Shown piece by piece: positions 45,149 through 58,182 of a DNA stretch of 64,000 nucleotides (its first letter is position 1; each line of letters begins with the position of its first letter). The position numbers and the translations under genes were made by a program. The notes under the pieces were generated by a model. That model worked only from the letters and a program-made list of their open reading frames with translations. It was not told the DNA's origin and did no database searches. Location of the stretch: positions 74,666,224 through 74,730,223 of the forward strand of contig CM059971.1 in NCBI GenBank assembly GCA_030490835.1, written 5' to 3'. The DNA comes from Annona cherimola. Its lineage: Eukaryota > Streptophyta > Magnoliopsida > Magnoliales > Annonaceae.

Positions 45149-45627
45149 GGGTTAATTTCAAATATACCCATTACATTTGCCTTTAATTACAAATATACTT
45201 ACTAAGTTTGAAAACTTTTACATTATACCCACTAAGTATGAGTAAAATTTTAAATATACCCATTACGACAGTTATAAACGTTTTAATAATTTCAAAATCC
45301 CAAAATACCCTCTATTAATTAAAAATTTATTGTGATTTGTGCAATATCCAGACCATTAAACTCATTTTGTTTAACTTTTCTCTCACATTAGATGTGTTTT
45401 CATTATATTGTTCAACTTCTATCATAATTGAATGACTATTATTATTAAATAATGAGGGAAATTTTGGATATTTCATATGATGGATAACGACAATTTTTAA
45501 TTATGCCTAACTGAATAGATATATTTGAAATTTTACTCATACTTAGTGGCATATGTGAAAGTTTTCAAACTTAGCAGGTATATTTATAATTAAAGGCAAA
45601 TGTAGTGGGTATATTTGTAATTAACCC
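45149..45627. mobile_element. foldback MITE
   Basis: The arms GGGTTAATTTCAAATATACC and, inverted from the right end, GGGTTAATTACAAATATACC continue pairing for over 100 bp. Related arm fragments lie outside it (44763-44850 and 45630-45677), so it may be nested within an older relative. Flanks 'taatattt' and 'taatactt' are a possible decayed duplication. Confidence 0.8.
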
Positions 45628-46435
45628 TTAATACTTTGAGCATTTTTATTGGGTATATTTGAAATTATCCCTTAAAAAAGAAGAAGATGATGATGATGCT
45701 ACCATTAGGGTTCAACTTCTAGCGAACCCATTCAAAATAAATAAATAAATAAGGAATCTATATGGTAGTGTAAAATTCATTCCATTCATTGCTTTTAAAA
45801 TCATTTATTTAGCTAGAAATCCGAATATTATCTAAATCAAAGATATACATGCAGAGTTCATAAAAAAAAAGATATAATGAACTAGTTGATAACCATGTAA
45901 AATCAACATAATAAAATTATTTTATTTGTATATCCACTTTAAATGTTAATACATCATCTGAATCGTCTAAAACATTTTTTATGGATGGATATTTTTATAA
46001 ATTGTTATAATATTTTAATGCATTTGCGGCTTGATATAAATGCATTTCATAATGCATATATAATTATATGTTTTAAGCCAGTAGGTCCGTTTAATACTTG
46101 GATTGAAATAATTTTTATTATAATGAATAAACAAATGATTTTAAATATTGTAAACAGTTGAATTTTGATTTTTCATCAGAGTGTTGCCAATTTAAGAGGT
46201 CCCTACAAATCGTTTTCTTTGAAGTACAACCTTCATCATCATCATCATCATCTGGCTGTTAATGGTAAGGAAATCGTACGTTGTTAAGAGGCTTGAAAAG
46301 TCCTTAATAATATGTGTGGGAATAGACTCCTTGGTAAGAAAATCTCACATTTATAAAAATTCTAGCTTGATTTATATGTTCTTATATACATATATGGTGT
46401 AAGTATTTTGCCAACAGAAAAATTTAGACGGCTAT

Positions 46436-46790
46436 GACCAACCGAGCAAATGCTTAGTTGGTCACGACGCCAGTCTCGTTGCGTGTCATGTGTGGTTCAA
46501 ATCTCACATATGAGATTTCGGCGGCCAGAATTTTAATTGGAGCATTTGCTATCCATTAAAATAAATGGGAGCAATTAGACTACCTTAATAAATAGATGGG
46601 AGCTTTTTTAAAAAAAAATAGATGAAAGTTTATTATCTTCCGAATAAATAGACTTAAAGTTTATCATCTTCCGAATAAATGGACTCAATAAATAATATCA
46701 GATATCGTGATGTACAATACCAATAAAAAAATTTAGATCGAATAAATGGACTTAATAAGTAATACCAGATATCGTGATGTACAATACCAA
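46436..46790 (+). mobile_element. SINE with duplicated 3' tail
   Basis: The head has GCTTAGTTGGTCACGACG (A-box-like) and GTGGTTCAAATCTC (B-box-like). The body of about 180 bp is followed by a tail with 'gtacaataccaataaaaaaa'. A 64-bp tail unit is present twice (about 46675-46738 and 46739-46802). Flanks 'aaaaatttagacggctat' and 'aaaaatttagatcgctat' differ at two positions and are a probable target duplication. Confidence 0.65.
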
Positions 46791-46802
46791 TAAAAAAATT
46801 TA

Positions 46803-48395
46803 GATCGCTATTATTGTATCTATAGCAACTAAACAGTAATGTTGTTTGCAAGAATTTAATTTCTTCCTAAATTAACACTATTTTTAAAACACAATTCAAA
46901 CTTAACTGGACTCTTTAAAAATTAGGTTAGGCTTAGGTTGAATTTATATTAACAAATAATTACGGTCAATGAGTTAACGTATTAACCATCCGGATTAGAC
47001 AAAATAAGATACACACACCCCCAAATTCTAGCCGAATTATTACTATTATTTTATATAGTGAACAGTATAAGAATACCTTTATAAAACTTAATATGTCCAA
47101 GTAAACCATGAAATATCAATTGAAATTGACGAGACAAGCGCCATTTTATTTTATTTTTATCAAAATTTAACCAGCATAAGTTATATTAGCATTATCCGGT
47201 TCAGTCTAATTCAGAAAACATGACCGTGAAAAAAAAAAAAAAGCATCTGGACCGTGTTAAGCCCAAGGGCCACCCTATGGATGATGGGCTTTATGTAATT
47301 CTCAAAATGCAAAGTAATCCACAGCTCAAGCAAGTGGGCTACAACGGAGGAGGAAATAAGCGAAATCAAAAGGGCAAATATCATCAAATACATTTGTTTG
47401 TTATCATCACAGTTACCTTAATTAGCTACATTTTTTGAACTATGCATTTTTTGAACCTTAAACGCTTGAAAAACTCAATTTCAACTATGCGCCAATTATT
47501 TGCGACAAACCAAGCAACAAAAATGTAACTTCACTGCATGCGATGAACATGGTTGTTGCATATGATGATTATGAGCAACAAACATTCTTATTTCTATCAA
47601 ATATCATTTGCAAGAGAATTTTTGCTATTAAAACACAAACTATAAACTATTTGAAAGAAGATGATATTCATAGCAACGATTTTTAAAATTTATATCAAAT
47701 TTCTCATGGTATTATGAGATGACACTTAAGCAATCCATGAATCAAAATATAGAATTCTGTTATAGTTTGTCCAACGCTCCATACATCACTGCTCTATGTC
47801 ATGAAAAACATTCACTTAAAAATCAAGATTAATGTTGCAATATGGTTTTAAGCAAAAATTAATTCTTTTTGTTACAAAAGAAACTAATTAGCGGTGTCGA
47901 TACTTGTTATCGTTCAAAGATAATACTTTTGATGTTCAAAATAATAATAATAATAATAATTTTGCAAAATCTTTTAGCAAGGATGCAGAAAAATATTTAT
48001 TACTAAAAAGATAACTTTTAAGGACAATGCAAAGATCATCGCTAATTCGTGACGTCAATAATTATTACTGTAATTAGCAAAACCTTTTAGCAACGATGAG
48101 GAAAATATTTTTTTTCTAAAAACATAACTTTTAATGGCAATTCAAAAAATTATTGCTAAATTTTTTACAACTGAGTTACAGCTAACGCAATCACGTATCA
48201 AAATTATAAGTATATACAGCTTCGAAATTCATCGGCGCTGATGGTCCATTTTCTTATAGTGATAAAGTCAAAATTAAATGTTTAGGATCGGGTCACACCC
48301 CAATTTAGTGATTATAAATTGGTTAAACCAGAGTTCGGTAAAATCGGAGACCGGTGGGCGAAAAACGGTTCGGCCTCGGCCGGGTTTTTAAACAC
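46803..48395. other. intergenic; CACTA-like right end at 48247-48261
   Basis: No gene seen. CATTTTCTTATAGTG at 48247-48261 is the exact inverse of CACTATAAGAAAATG at 60599. Upstream of it 'tagcaa' and 'aacttttaa' subterminal-type repeats occur (47880-48170). The partner end is not visible. A (AAT)n run lies at 47940-47960. Confidence 0.45.
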
Positions 48396-48796
48396 GAGAA
48401 GTGATTCTATTAGCCCGGGCTAAGTAAATGGCTCACTTAGCCCACCTCAAAAAACCTATTTAAAACAACTTTTTGTTGTTTTTTTCTTCATACACTTATT
48501 TATCTAAGTGTATTTAACATATAGACCAAGTTTTACCATTTTTGGAAATGTGCATATATTTTTTTTAGATTTTTGAAAATAAGGATATTTTAAATGCATA
48601 TATACACATAAATGTTTAAAAATCTCAAAAAAATAGATAAACATATTCAAAAATGGTAAAACTTGGTCTATATATTAAATACACTTAAATAAACAAGTAC
48701 ATGAAAAAAAAAGTAAAAAAAAATTATTGTAAATAAGTTTTTTGAGGTGGGCTAAGTGGGCCATTTACTTAGCCCGGGCTAATAGAATCACTCCTC
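48396..48796. mobile_element. foldback MITE, family F, copy 3
   Basis: 401 bp with near-perfect terminal repeats: GAGAAGTGATTCTATTAGCC, and inverted GAGGAGTGATTCTATTAGCC, continuing over 50 bp. Exact 9-bp target duplication TTTAAACAC at 48387-48395 and 48797-48805. A 9-bp duplication with long inverted arms fits Mutator-type foldback elements. Confidence 0.92.
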
Positions 48797-48805
48797 TTTA
48801 AACAC

Positions 48806-51245
48806 ACTGCTGGAAACATATCAATCATGAGAGAAGGCTTGTGACTGGTCTGCCTGAATTCCAAAGCCAACCTCAGCTCTTCGTTCTTGCTATTTGATTA
48901 ACTGGAGACATGGGTTTGCTTCATTTGTAAGTTGGCACATCAAAATTTAAATAATCACAATAGCTATAGCTAGTTTCGGATCGATTATCTGAACATGTCA
49001 TTGCTTTGTTGAGAAGAAACGCATCGTGCCATGTTCTTAGGAGCAGAGCGGATCAAGATCATACGTCGATTCCACCAATGAAACATGTTCGATCGGCGTC
49101 ATTCTACTTCATAAAAAAATAGAAGGCTCTATCCTCTTTAGAATCAATCATACAGTTAATCATCCACATCTTTATCGACATGGGTATGTTTAAAGATGGA
49201 AAAGGCAGGTGTGAAATGTAATTTACTTAAGTTAATAATTAGTTCTTCATTTCTTTTTTTCTTTTTTTTTTTTTGGGACCAAATTGGCATAATATCCCTA
49301 GGAAGACATTTATGTTTGATATAACTAGGTTGCCTTAAACCAAAGAAAATTTGCATGGATTTTCTGGCTGGTTGGCTAGCTGTATATAATACAAATACAA
49401 TTAACTGGTGGAAGAAGAAGAGACCACGATAGTCATGACTTCGTGAGGATGAAGCATGCATGTACTGTGGCTTCGTGATCACTGCATGCGTTGTGCTAAT
49501 CAGCTCAATGAAAGTATTAATAACGCCGTCATCTTTTAAATATTTCGGCTGATTATTCTTTGCACATTTTAGTGAAAATTTAAGCAAGTATCAACCATGC
49601 ATTAATTTTAATTTTAATATAAAAAATGCATTAATTTGTTTGAGTTTCGATGTCCATAATATATATTACCCCCAACTCGAGATATTGCTAGCTTGTGGTA
49701 AGAAATATACAAGAAATATGTCCCTTATTAAGGTCTAATTAATGACGCATCACGGTAATTGCAAGAAGAAGCTGCTTCCGGACAAAGTTATCTGATGTTG
49801 GAGCCAGACATCATAGGAGACCACGCATGTGCTTACAAACTCATGCATTCGCGATTAGCTTAATGCATTCAGTTACAAACTAATTTCAATCAAGAGGAAA
49901 AAGAAATTAAGCAATTGCAACTGCAATTAGCCCAGCTAGTGTGAACAACAAAACCCTGATGCTTATTCCTCGACTCGTGATCAGACTAGCTACTAAGGGA
50001 TAAAAAGTCACCACAAGCACTACAATTTTTTTTTTATTTTTACCTATCCAAATTTTGTTACAAAATATTAGAATTCGATTCCTAAAGAAGATTTTATTTT
50101 CCATTACTTGGTGATATATGTCATATGCCAACTATCTATTCAGAAGAAAATTTGGTAGTTGATAATTCATGGTTTTGTGCCTAGATAATGTCACACCCCC
50201 AGACTTTTTCTTTAGGCATGTAAGAGTTTTCTCTACTTAAGTCATGACATCACTTATATACAATTAGACTTCTTAACTAACTTTAATACTAGGCTAGGTG
50301 TCTCCAAACCCATTTCTTGATGGGTCTCACTTTATTATTGAATACGAACTTCTTCTAAGTTATTTAACACATATATAACTTCACTTAAACTCGGGACCAA
50401 GGGTTCTATTGGTAATTAAGGCTAGATTCTCTACAATTATGCAAACGTTTGAACACTGAAGATGGACCTAATCACAAATAATTATTAAATGTGGATTATC
50501 GTATCCAAGGGTGCAACTTGGGTGAGGTGTTCTATGAGCATTCATCAAAGTGGTCTACATTTGACTAAAGTACATTCCAATATATCAATCCTAGGGTAAA
50601 AAATTCATGCCTTCAATCAAAGTAAGGTTGGTTTCCTACTCCAAGTATTTGAAAGCAACTCAGAGTTCGTTTGGTGCGGCTCCAGTTTCCCATAAAATGC
50701 TAAAATTCTTGGCTTTTTTAAAATTTTGGATGGGCTTATTTATTTTGTCCAAATTTTTCATGCTAAAAGCCTAGAAAAGTGTGTAATAATAAGTGCCAAC
50801 TCATGTTTTTTTATAACATGGTCAGTGCATTTATTTCCACCCCTGACCAAACAAGCGTTTAAATGTGTTGGTCCTGAGGATATAGCCAAAAGCTCAAGTG
50901 GATTAAGTAGGTCAAAAGTGCATACATGATATATAGTTATTTGGTCTAAATGTTAGACATTCACTTTATTCTTTGTGACCAAAATCACAGGTTCTACAAT
51001 ACTAATCAACACAATCTTATAAATCTTAGTAGTTCTTCAAAATCACAAACAGACTCTTATGACATAGCCTTTGCAATCTTTTACAAAAGTTAAACTTTTT
51101 TCAAATAACAAAATGCTTCTAAACAAATGATATTGCAATCAATAAATTTAGAACAATCAAGGTGAAAAGCTTTATGCTACACTAACTCCTTGAGGTGCAG
51201 AGAATTCAAAAGCTTTGAATGCTTATTAACAATTTGAGCTTAGTA
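48806..51245. other. intergenic, no gene seen
   Basis: No coding frame of note. TGTCACACCCCC at 50189 looks like the start of a Ty3/gypsy LTR, but I could not find the matching CA end or a duplication. The right part (to 51245) is the flank in which the LINE inserted. Confidence 0.35.
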
Positions 51246-51487
51246 ATTCATATAATTAGACCTAGACCAATTAAGAATGTTTATATGCCTCTTCTCGAGT
51301 GGCACTCGGTACGCCAGGTGAAGAATACATAGGTTTTTCTCGTGTGATGGCTTCGTCTTCAACGGATTTCTCCTTCTCATAGCCAAATCGGAGGAAGCAA
51401 GGGGCTTAGCGAGGAGCGTGGACAAAGAAAGGGTGAGAGGAACCAATGGCAAAGAATCTGATTCAGGAGGAGCTACTGTCATAAGAA

Positions 51488-52157
51488 ATGCAAACTTTGG
51501 TGATAGGGAAGGAAAATCTACCAAAATTCAATCCAAATAGGAAACTATCCATTACTGCTTCCCTTTGGACATCAAGGAGCTACAATAGAGGTATTTTTAT
51601 TGCATCAATGAAACGAATATGGAAGACCAAGAACCTAGTTGTTTTTTTAGAGGTGGATGAAAATTTATATCAAATATCATTCGGGGCAGAGGAAGACAAT
51701 CAATGATTCTTGATGGTTGTCTATGGCTCCACGACCGCAAAATCATTCTGATGGGTGACCTAATGGCTCCATTAGAGAGGGAAAAAATAAGTCTATATAA
51801 CAGTCCCATCTGGCTGCTGATTAAAGAGATCCCGTTCATGGTTGACGGAGAGATACTGGGCTCCACAGTAGGTAATCTTTTAGCAAATTTTTTGAAATTA
51901 ATTCTAAGGAGGAAGCAGTGAGAATAAGGGTACAGGTGGACGTAAGGGAGCCTTTGAGAGGGGGAGTTTTTATCAAATGTGGTAGAGCGAAGGAGAGATG
52001 GGTCCCTTTACAATACGAAAGGCTCCTAATTTTCTACTATGCTTGCGGCAAAATGGGGCATGCTTTTAATGAATGTCAGCAGCACAAAGAAAAAGCAGAG
52101 ATGAATGAGGCAAACTTTCCATATAGTGTCAATATCTATGTAGGTTTAAGACAGTAG
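51488..52157 (+). pseudogene. LINE ORF1, DUF4283-like domain and zinc knuckle
   Basis: The segments YNRGIFIASMKRIWKTKN, ILDGCLWLHDRKIILMGDL and SPIWLLIKEIPFMVDGEILG match the DUF4283-type region of plant LINE ORF1. After a frame change, RIRVQVDVREPLRGG precedes YERLLIFYYACGKMGHAFNE, a CCHC knuckle whose first Cys appears to be Tyr. ORF1 protein binds the element RNA. 52158-53140 continues with a highly charged Lys/Glu/Gly-rich tail with stops, as usual for the end of ORF1. Confidence 0.8.
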
Positions 52158-53146
52158 GGATAAAAGGAGAAAGAGGTATGGGTAGTCGAGTATTTCCCAA
52201 AACTTATATCATGAAAGTGTAATATAGGGAAACTTATGAGAACTTGCCTGTAGACATGGATATATTGGAAGCAGTGGAAGAGCCACAGGAAGTAGACATC
52301 CACAAGGAAAGTAGGTTCTTAAGGGATTTAACCAAAAAATATAATAGGGATAGGAGGGAAGATGAGGAGGACCTATTTCTGAAAGATGGGGAAGACACAG
52401 GGGAGGAGAAAACTGAGAGGAGAACAAACTCTCCATTGATAAATAGATAGTGGAGAGCAGATGGGGAAACAGGAGAGTGGAGAGGGTGACAGTATGGGGA
52501 AGAAGCAAATAATCAGTGAAGAGGGAGAGGAAAATCAAAGTATAAAGGAAAGGGAGAGGCACTGCAAAGAAAAATCAGTGAGAAAAATGGGCAGGGGTGG
52601 CAATTCAAGGATCGAAGGGGGAAAAGGGAAGGAAACAAAGAGAGGGCAAAGCAAAGGGAATGAAAGGATGGTGAGTAGTGAAGAGACAGATAGGAAGGAA
52701 AACTAGTGTGGAATATTAAAGAAAGAAATATGAAACTTGTTGCCAGACAAAACTGTAGGAGCGGAGGAGAGGAGTGTGGATTGCAAATTATTCTCAAAGC
52801 TAGTAATTTCAAGGAAGAAGAAGAGGAAGAGAGGCCAACCTAACTATCTGAACTGGGGGACGCAGTATTGCCACATCCAAATAAGAGGGGAAGCCAAAAA
52901 TCTGAAATGTAAGCTGCAAAATGATAAAGGAGAATGGGGAGGTATTTAGAAGGATATGGGAAACTTAGAGTAGTTGAAGGGGAAAAAAAGGAATAAAATA
53001 AAAGGCGGTTTGAGGAGATATTTGATGAGGTGTTCACTCTTATAGGGAAAGCAGAGAAGAGAATGAAATAGGAACCACAAAGGGGGACAGATCACTTAGT
53101 GAGATCAGTGGAGGCTGAGAAGTTCTCTTAGCCCCATCGGGGAAAA

Positions 53147-53840
53147 ATGTCATTTATTGCTTAGAATTGCCGAGGGATTGTGAACTCTCAGTTAATGCGG
53201 AATCTTCTTGACCTTGTCAAAAGCAAAGATCCTAATATTATCTTCTTGTGTGAGACAAAAAGATAAACCGGTGAAATGGAGCAACTTAAAAGAAGATTAA
53301 AATTTGAAGAATGCTTAGCTGTGGGTTGCACCAATAGAGGAGGGGCTTGCAATCCTGTGGAGGGACATTTGGAGATTGCAATTATGAGTTTCTCAAAAGA
53401 CCATATTGATGCCTTGGTTACTTGTTATAGGGGAGAGAACACATAGAGGTTAACTGCCTTTTTTGGGAACCCTGAAATAAGCGGAAGATGGGAATCATGG
53501 AAAAATCTGGAGAAATTGAGTCAACAAAACAGGCGCCCATGGTTATACTTTGGGACTTCAATGAAGTTACTAGCTCAAAAGAGATAATTAGCAAATGGGA
53601 TCATTCAAACAAGTTATAAACAAATGCAACCTGATTGATTTGGGATTTGTTAGGGTAGAGATGACATGGAGTAACAAAAGAATTGGTGATAGTAGGGTGG
53701 AAGCTTGGTTAGATAGAAGTCTGGCAACAATTCAGTGGTTGGATCTATTCCCTAATGCAAAGTTATTTCATATTAATGTTGCGTCGTCAGACCATTGCCC
53801 AATTTGCCTAAAGCTGAACACAATAACGAGGAATCGGTAG
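53147..53840 (+). pseudogene. LINE ORF2, AP-type endonuclease domain
   Basis: Starts MSFIA-stop-NCRG, where Trp is expected at the stop. Then NIIFLCETK, a weak central part, MTWSNKRIGDSRVEAWLDRS and SSDHCPICL, the SDH-type final motif. It nicks the target DNA during insertion. Stops in at least five places break it. Confidence 0.8.
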
Positions 53841-54379
53841 CCCCTAAGGGAGTTCAAATATGAACTATTTTGGTCAAATGATCAAGAGGCTCAGCAAATT
53901 ATACAAGAAACATAGAGAGGCACTAATTGGAGAGAATCTTCCATCTTTACATTGCTGAAACAGAAAACCCAGAGATGTGGTCAGAATCTGTTCTATTAAA
54001 ATCTATGCAAAAGGGGAAATCTACAGAAAAAATCAAAGATTGCAAGGCAACCCTCTTTACCTTAAAGCACTAATGACCTTCTAATAACAGGGATTTAGAA
54101 ATCTAAAAGGTTGAAAAAAGGTTAAATCATTTACTAGTGGATGAAGAGACTCTTTAGAAGCAGAGATCAAAGGTTCATTAGCTGCAGGTAGGTGATAGAA
54201 ACACTGATTTTTTCCATCGATGCACATCAAATAGAAGAAGAGTTAACCAAATTATGGGCTTGTAGGATGAACAGGGTTATTGGAAACAAGACCAGAAGGA
54301 TGTGGAACAAATTGCTCTGGAGTACTTGAAAAATCTATTCAAGAATCAAAACCCAAGCTGTATGGTGAGGATTTTGAAT

Positions 54380-55574
54380 CTTAGTGCAAAGTAGCTTCTA
54401 GAGGAGGAGAAAATAAATCTTACACGGCCCCTTGAGAAAAAGGAGGTTGAGCAGGCTATCAAAGGCATGAACCAAACAAAAGCATCAGGTCCAGATGGTT
54501 TGTCTGTGGCATTTTTTCAATGGCACTGGAATATTATGAGGGATGATATGTATTTGTTCTACAAGGCTTTCATGGAGAGTGATGATCCACATTATATCAA
54601 AGAAAGTATCCAAAATTTAAATGAAATAACAATTGTTCTTATTCCAAAAAAGAGGAGAGCATGCAAAATGGTTGATTATAGACCAATTAGTCTTTGCAAT
54701 GTTGCTTATAAGGTGATGGCAAAAGTATTGGCAAACAGGTTAGAGAGCTCCCTAAACTCTATTATCTATCCTCCTCAGAGTGCATTCATTCTCGGTCGAC
54801 TAATATCAGATAATATGCTTATAGCATATGAGGTGATTCATCAGTTAAAAAAAAGAAAGGTTAGGGTGAGGGAAGATGTGACAATCAAGCTCGATATGTC
54901 AAAAGCCTAACAGGGTGGAATGGTGTTTTATTACCAAAATGATGGAAAAAATGAACATTAGGGACAAATGGATTGGGTGGATTAAGGCCTGCATTGAATC
55001 AGTTAGCTATAAAGTGAAAATCAACGACTTCTTATCTTCTATGTTCTACACAAGAAGGAGATTGAGACAAGGGGACCCCTTATCCCCCTATCTCTTCCTT
55101 ATGTGTGCTAAAGGACTACCCCTCTTACTTTGTGAGCTGGAAAGGAGGAAAAAAATATCAGGCCTTAGAACTTCCCCCAGGGGACCCAGAATATCTCACC
55201 TATTTTTTGTAGACAATGCCCTGCTCTTTTTGAAAGAAAATGGGGAAGAGATCAACAATCTGATAGATGCTCTCAAGATTTATAGTGAATTCCCTACTCA
55301 GGAAATTAATATAGAGCAAATTGCTCTACTATTCAGTTCTAACACTAGAAGGGAAACCAAAGAAGTAATCAACCGTGGACTTGGGATCCGGACAGGGGAT
55401 ATTCAAACCTATTTGGGTCTACCTGCATGGCTTGGAAGATCAAATGGAATGTTTTTCAAAAACATCAAGGAGAGGATTTGGAAAAAAATTCAAGGTTGGA
55501 AAGAAAAACTTCTGTCTGCGAGAGGGAAAGAGATTCTGATCAAAGCTGTGGCCCAGCAATCCCATGCTACGTGA
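54380..55574 (+). pseudogene. LINE ORF2, reverse transcriptase domain
   Basis: Conserved blocks: KASGPDGLSVAFFQ, VLIPKKRRACKMVDYRPISL, PPQSAFILGRLISDNML, KLDMSKA, then after a frameshift near 54910 RRRLRQGDPLSPYLFLM and SHLFFVDNALLF. The catalytic box, normally F(A/V)DD, is FVDN, so one of the two key Asp residues is lost. The tail with YLGLPAWLGRS and KIQGWKEKLLSARGKEILIK is typical of plant L1 ORF2. Confidence 0.9.
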
Positions 55575-57200
55575 TTAACCTCTTCCTTCCCGCAAAGGGC
55601 CTATGCAATGATAGCATGCTGAGCAAATTTTGGTGGGGAGACAACAAAGGAAAAAGGAAAATTAGCTGGGTTGCTTCGAATGAGATGTTTTGTACAAAGG
55701 CTAGAGGAGGAGGCATGGGGTTTGGGATCTATGCACTTTCAACATAACAATTCTTGCAAAATAGTTTTGGAGACTCATAAATAATACCGAGTCCTTATGC
55801 TACCAGGTTCTGCAAGCTAATTATTTCAAAAAAGGGAAGTACTCAGGACTGCATAGAAAGATCAAAAGACTCGTTTATTTGGAAGAGTATATTGAAGTCA
55901 AAGGAAGTCGTGCAAATGGGAGGAACATGGATAATTGGAAATGGAAAGAAGGTGAAATTTTTCATGAATAGATGGACGGATCTGAAACTTAATATTGCTG
56001 GCCCTCTTCCTGAAGGGATGCAGGAAAATGATTACGTCAGCAATTTCATTGACTGGGAAAATAGAAGATGGAGGGACGAGATGGTTATCTCGGTATTGGG
56101 GAAATTGGATGAAAATCTATACAGCTGATTCCGATAACCACAGGAGAATTCGAGGATAGGTGGTTCTGGTCCGCGGAACCGAATGAAACTTTCAGTGTTA
56201 AATCAGCCTATAGGCTAGGCGACAAAAATCAAGCCAATAGGAGAAGACTGTTCTTAAAAAATTTTGGAGAACGAACCTACGAAACAAGATCAAGGTTTTC
56301 GGATGGAGGCTCTATAGAGAGGCTCTCTCGACAAAATGCAATCTTCTGAAAAGAGGAGTCACAGTGGATCCAACGTGATTTTTGTAAAAGTCAGAATGAA
56401 GATACCAGTCACCTATTCATGAATTGCATTAAAATATGGGATTTGAGAAGAACAATCATTCTTAACTCACATGCCTTGATATCAAGAAACAAAATTCAAT
56501 GGGCCATCAAGTTCATGGTGAGAAACAGAAACACTGAACAACTTTGCTTGTTTATCCTTTCTGTTGGAAAATCTGGTCTATGAGGAATTTATACAGAGAA
56601 AAGGGTACTCCTCCTGATGTAAACAATGCTTTGGTCTAGTGTAGGACCTTCTGGGATAATTTTATGGAAGCAAACACAATTGCAGGGATGGGTCTGGGAA
56701 GTAAGGAGTTGATTCCAAGATGGAAAAAGGGACTATTTAAAAATGAATATTGATGGGTGTAGAAATAAGTGGTGTGATTATTTCGAGCTGGGTGCAGTGA
56801 TAAGGGATGAAGGGGGCTTTTTTTGGCAGTAAAATGTTGGCATTTTGAGGGCAATGTGGACATTCTATTCATGGAAGCATTGGCTGCCCAATTTGGAATG
56901 CGATGGGGGCCTGAAATGAAGGTGAAATCTTTACAGCTTGAAGGAGATTTGTTGACCCTGACAAGTTTTTTGAAGGATGCTTCCCTTGTCTTGTCAACAA
57001 TTCAGTTCTTGCTCTAGGAGATCAAGAATTATGTCAGATTATTGACTACTGTGGAATATTGTCATGTCTTGAGAACAGGAAATATGGTGGCTCTCAAATT
57101 GGCTAAATATGCAACTTCTACGCAAGAAGATGAAAAATCTTGGTGGGGAAAACCACCTGCTTTTGTAACTAATTTTTTGTACATTGACTCTTCTGAGTAA
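55575..57200 (+). pseudogene. LINE ORF2 C-terminus: zinc-binding-like region and RNase H
   Basis: The segments WVASNEMFCTKARGGGMGF, FGWRLYREALSTKCNLLKRG and EDTSHLFMNC match the zf-RVT region. MNIDGC...LGAVIRDEGG starts an RNase H, interrupted by stops. It ends with PPAFVTNFLYIDSSE and a stop just before the A tail. Confidence 0.75.
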
Positions 57201-57248
57201 TGAATATCACTTTATATCAGAAAAAAAAAAAACAATTTGAGCATAGTA

Positions 57249-57916
57249 GTAACAAACACTTAGAAAATTGTTAAGAGATTTGATTATGAAAATTGTTAAG
57301 AAATTTGATTATTAAAGTTAATGCTCAAGTTTTAGGGTTTTAACTTTAGGGATTTGTTTGTGTAGTTTGTTTTTGTAGATATAATGATAGCCTTTTTGAA
57401 ATCCAAATTTTCTAAAACATGACTTGGACCTTCCTAACAGCTTCATTTTACTTCAACAATCTTCAACTTGGAATTAGAATCTAGAGTCATTTCTTGAATA
57501 CTTTTTGTCTTTTCGTAAGATGAAAATTTTGTTTCACTCCTGCAACTTTAAAGTCTCATTAGCATTTTGCCTCTGGAAGCATTATTCTTGCCTTAAGTGG
57601 AGATGTCCAACTACAGTTAAAATTTGCTCTACGTCTTCTTAAAATCTTCAATTTAAGATTTCAACATTGAATTTTATGAAATTTTATCAAAATATTGAGT
57701 CAAGGACATATTGGTTCATGCCTTTTCCACAAATTTGGTTTGGATTTATTTCAAGTCAAATGTTTTGAGCACGCACAATTCTTGAATTTCTAACAATTCT
57801 TTTTATAGAAATTAGTCTTTATAATTTTCGCTCAAAATTTTTTATCATTATTTAAATTTTAGTTCATTATCAAATTAAACCTACTAAAATATTGTTGTTC
57901 ACTTAGAATGAGCAAT
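57249..57916. other. AT-rich intergenic, no gene seen
   Basis: The original flank of the LINE continues here. No coding or RNA gene visible. Confidence 0.4.
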
Positions 57917-58182
57917 CACTACAGAAAAATTAACATTTAGTGACAAACTTTTGGTGACACGTAACATTTTTTGACACAAGAACTTTATTTTGTGACAAAA
58001 GTTTATGATAGATGTTGCCAAAATTTTGGTTACACAGATTGTCACTAAAAGTATAACTTTTAATAACAAATTTAAAAACTTCTCACAAGCTTTCCTTGGC
58101 AAACTTATAGTCGCTTAATTATAGTGAGATCATGGTGCAAATTAACACTTATAGTGACAAGTTTTTGCATAGTTTTAAATTC
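57917..58182. mobile_element. CACTA-like terminal fragment
   Basis: CACTACAGAAAAATTAAC at 57917 and an inverted CACTATAATTAAGC ending at 58126. Subterminal 'attaaca(t/c)tt(a)tagtgacaa' units recur at about 57930 and 58142. No 3-bp target duplication found, so this may be only part of an element cut by the MITE at 58183. Confidence 0.45.

Larger units (their letters stand above)
51246..57230 (+). mobile_element. full-length, decayed L1-type LINE
   Basis: About 6 kb with ORF1 (DUF4283-like and zinc knuckle), ORF2 (AP-type endonuclease, RT, zinc-binding-like region, RNase H) and a 3' A tail (57220-57232). Flanked by AACAATTTGAGCTTAGTA (51228-51245) and AACAATTTGAGCATAGTA (57231-57248), an 18-bp target duplication with one mismatch. 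Many stops and frameshifts make it inactive. Such elements copy themselves by target-primed reverse transcription. The clean duplication shows that no 5' truncation occurred. Confidence 0.92.

Noticed and set aside
50189..51245. Possible LTR starting TGTCACACCCCC
   Set aside because: No matching CA terminus, no target duplication and no second copy in the window.
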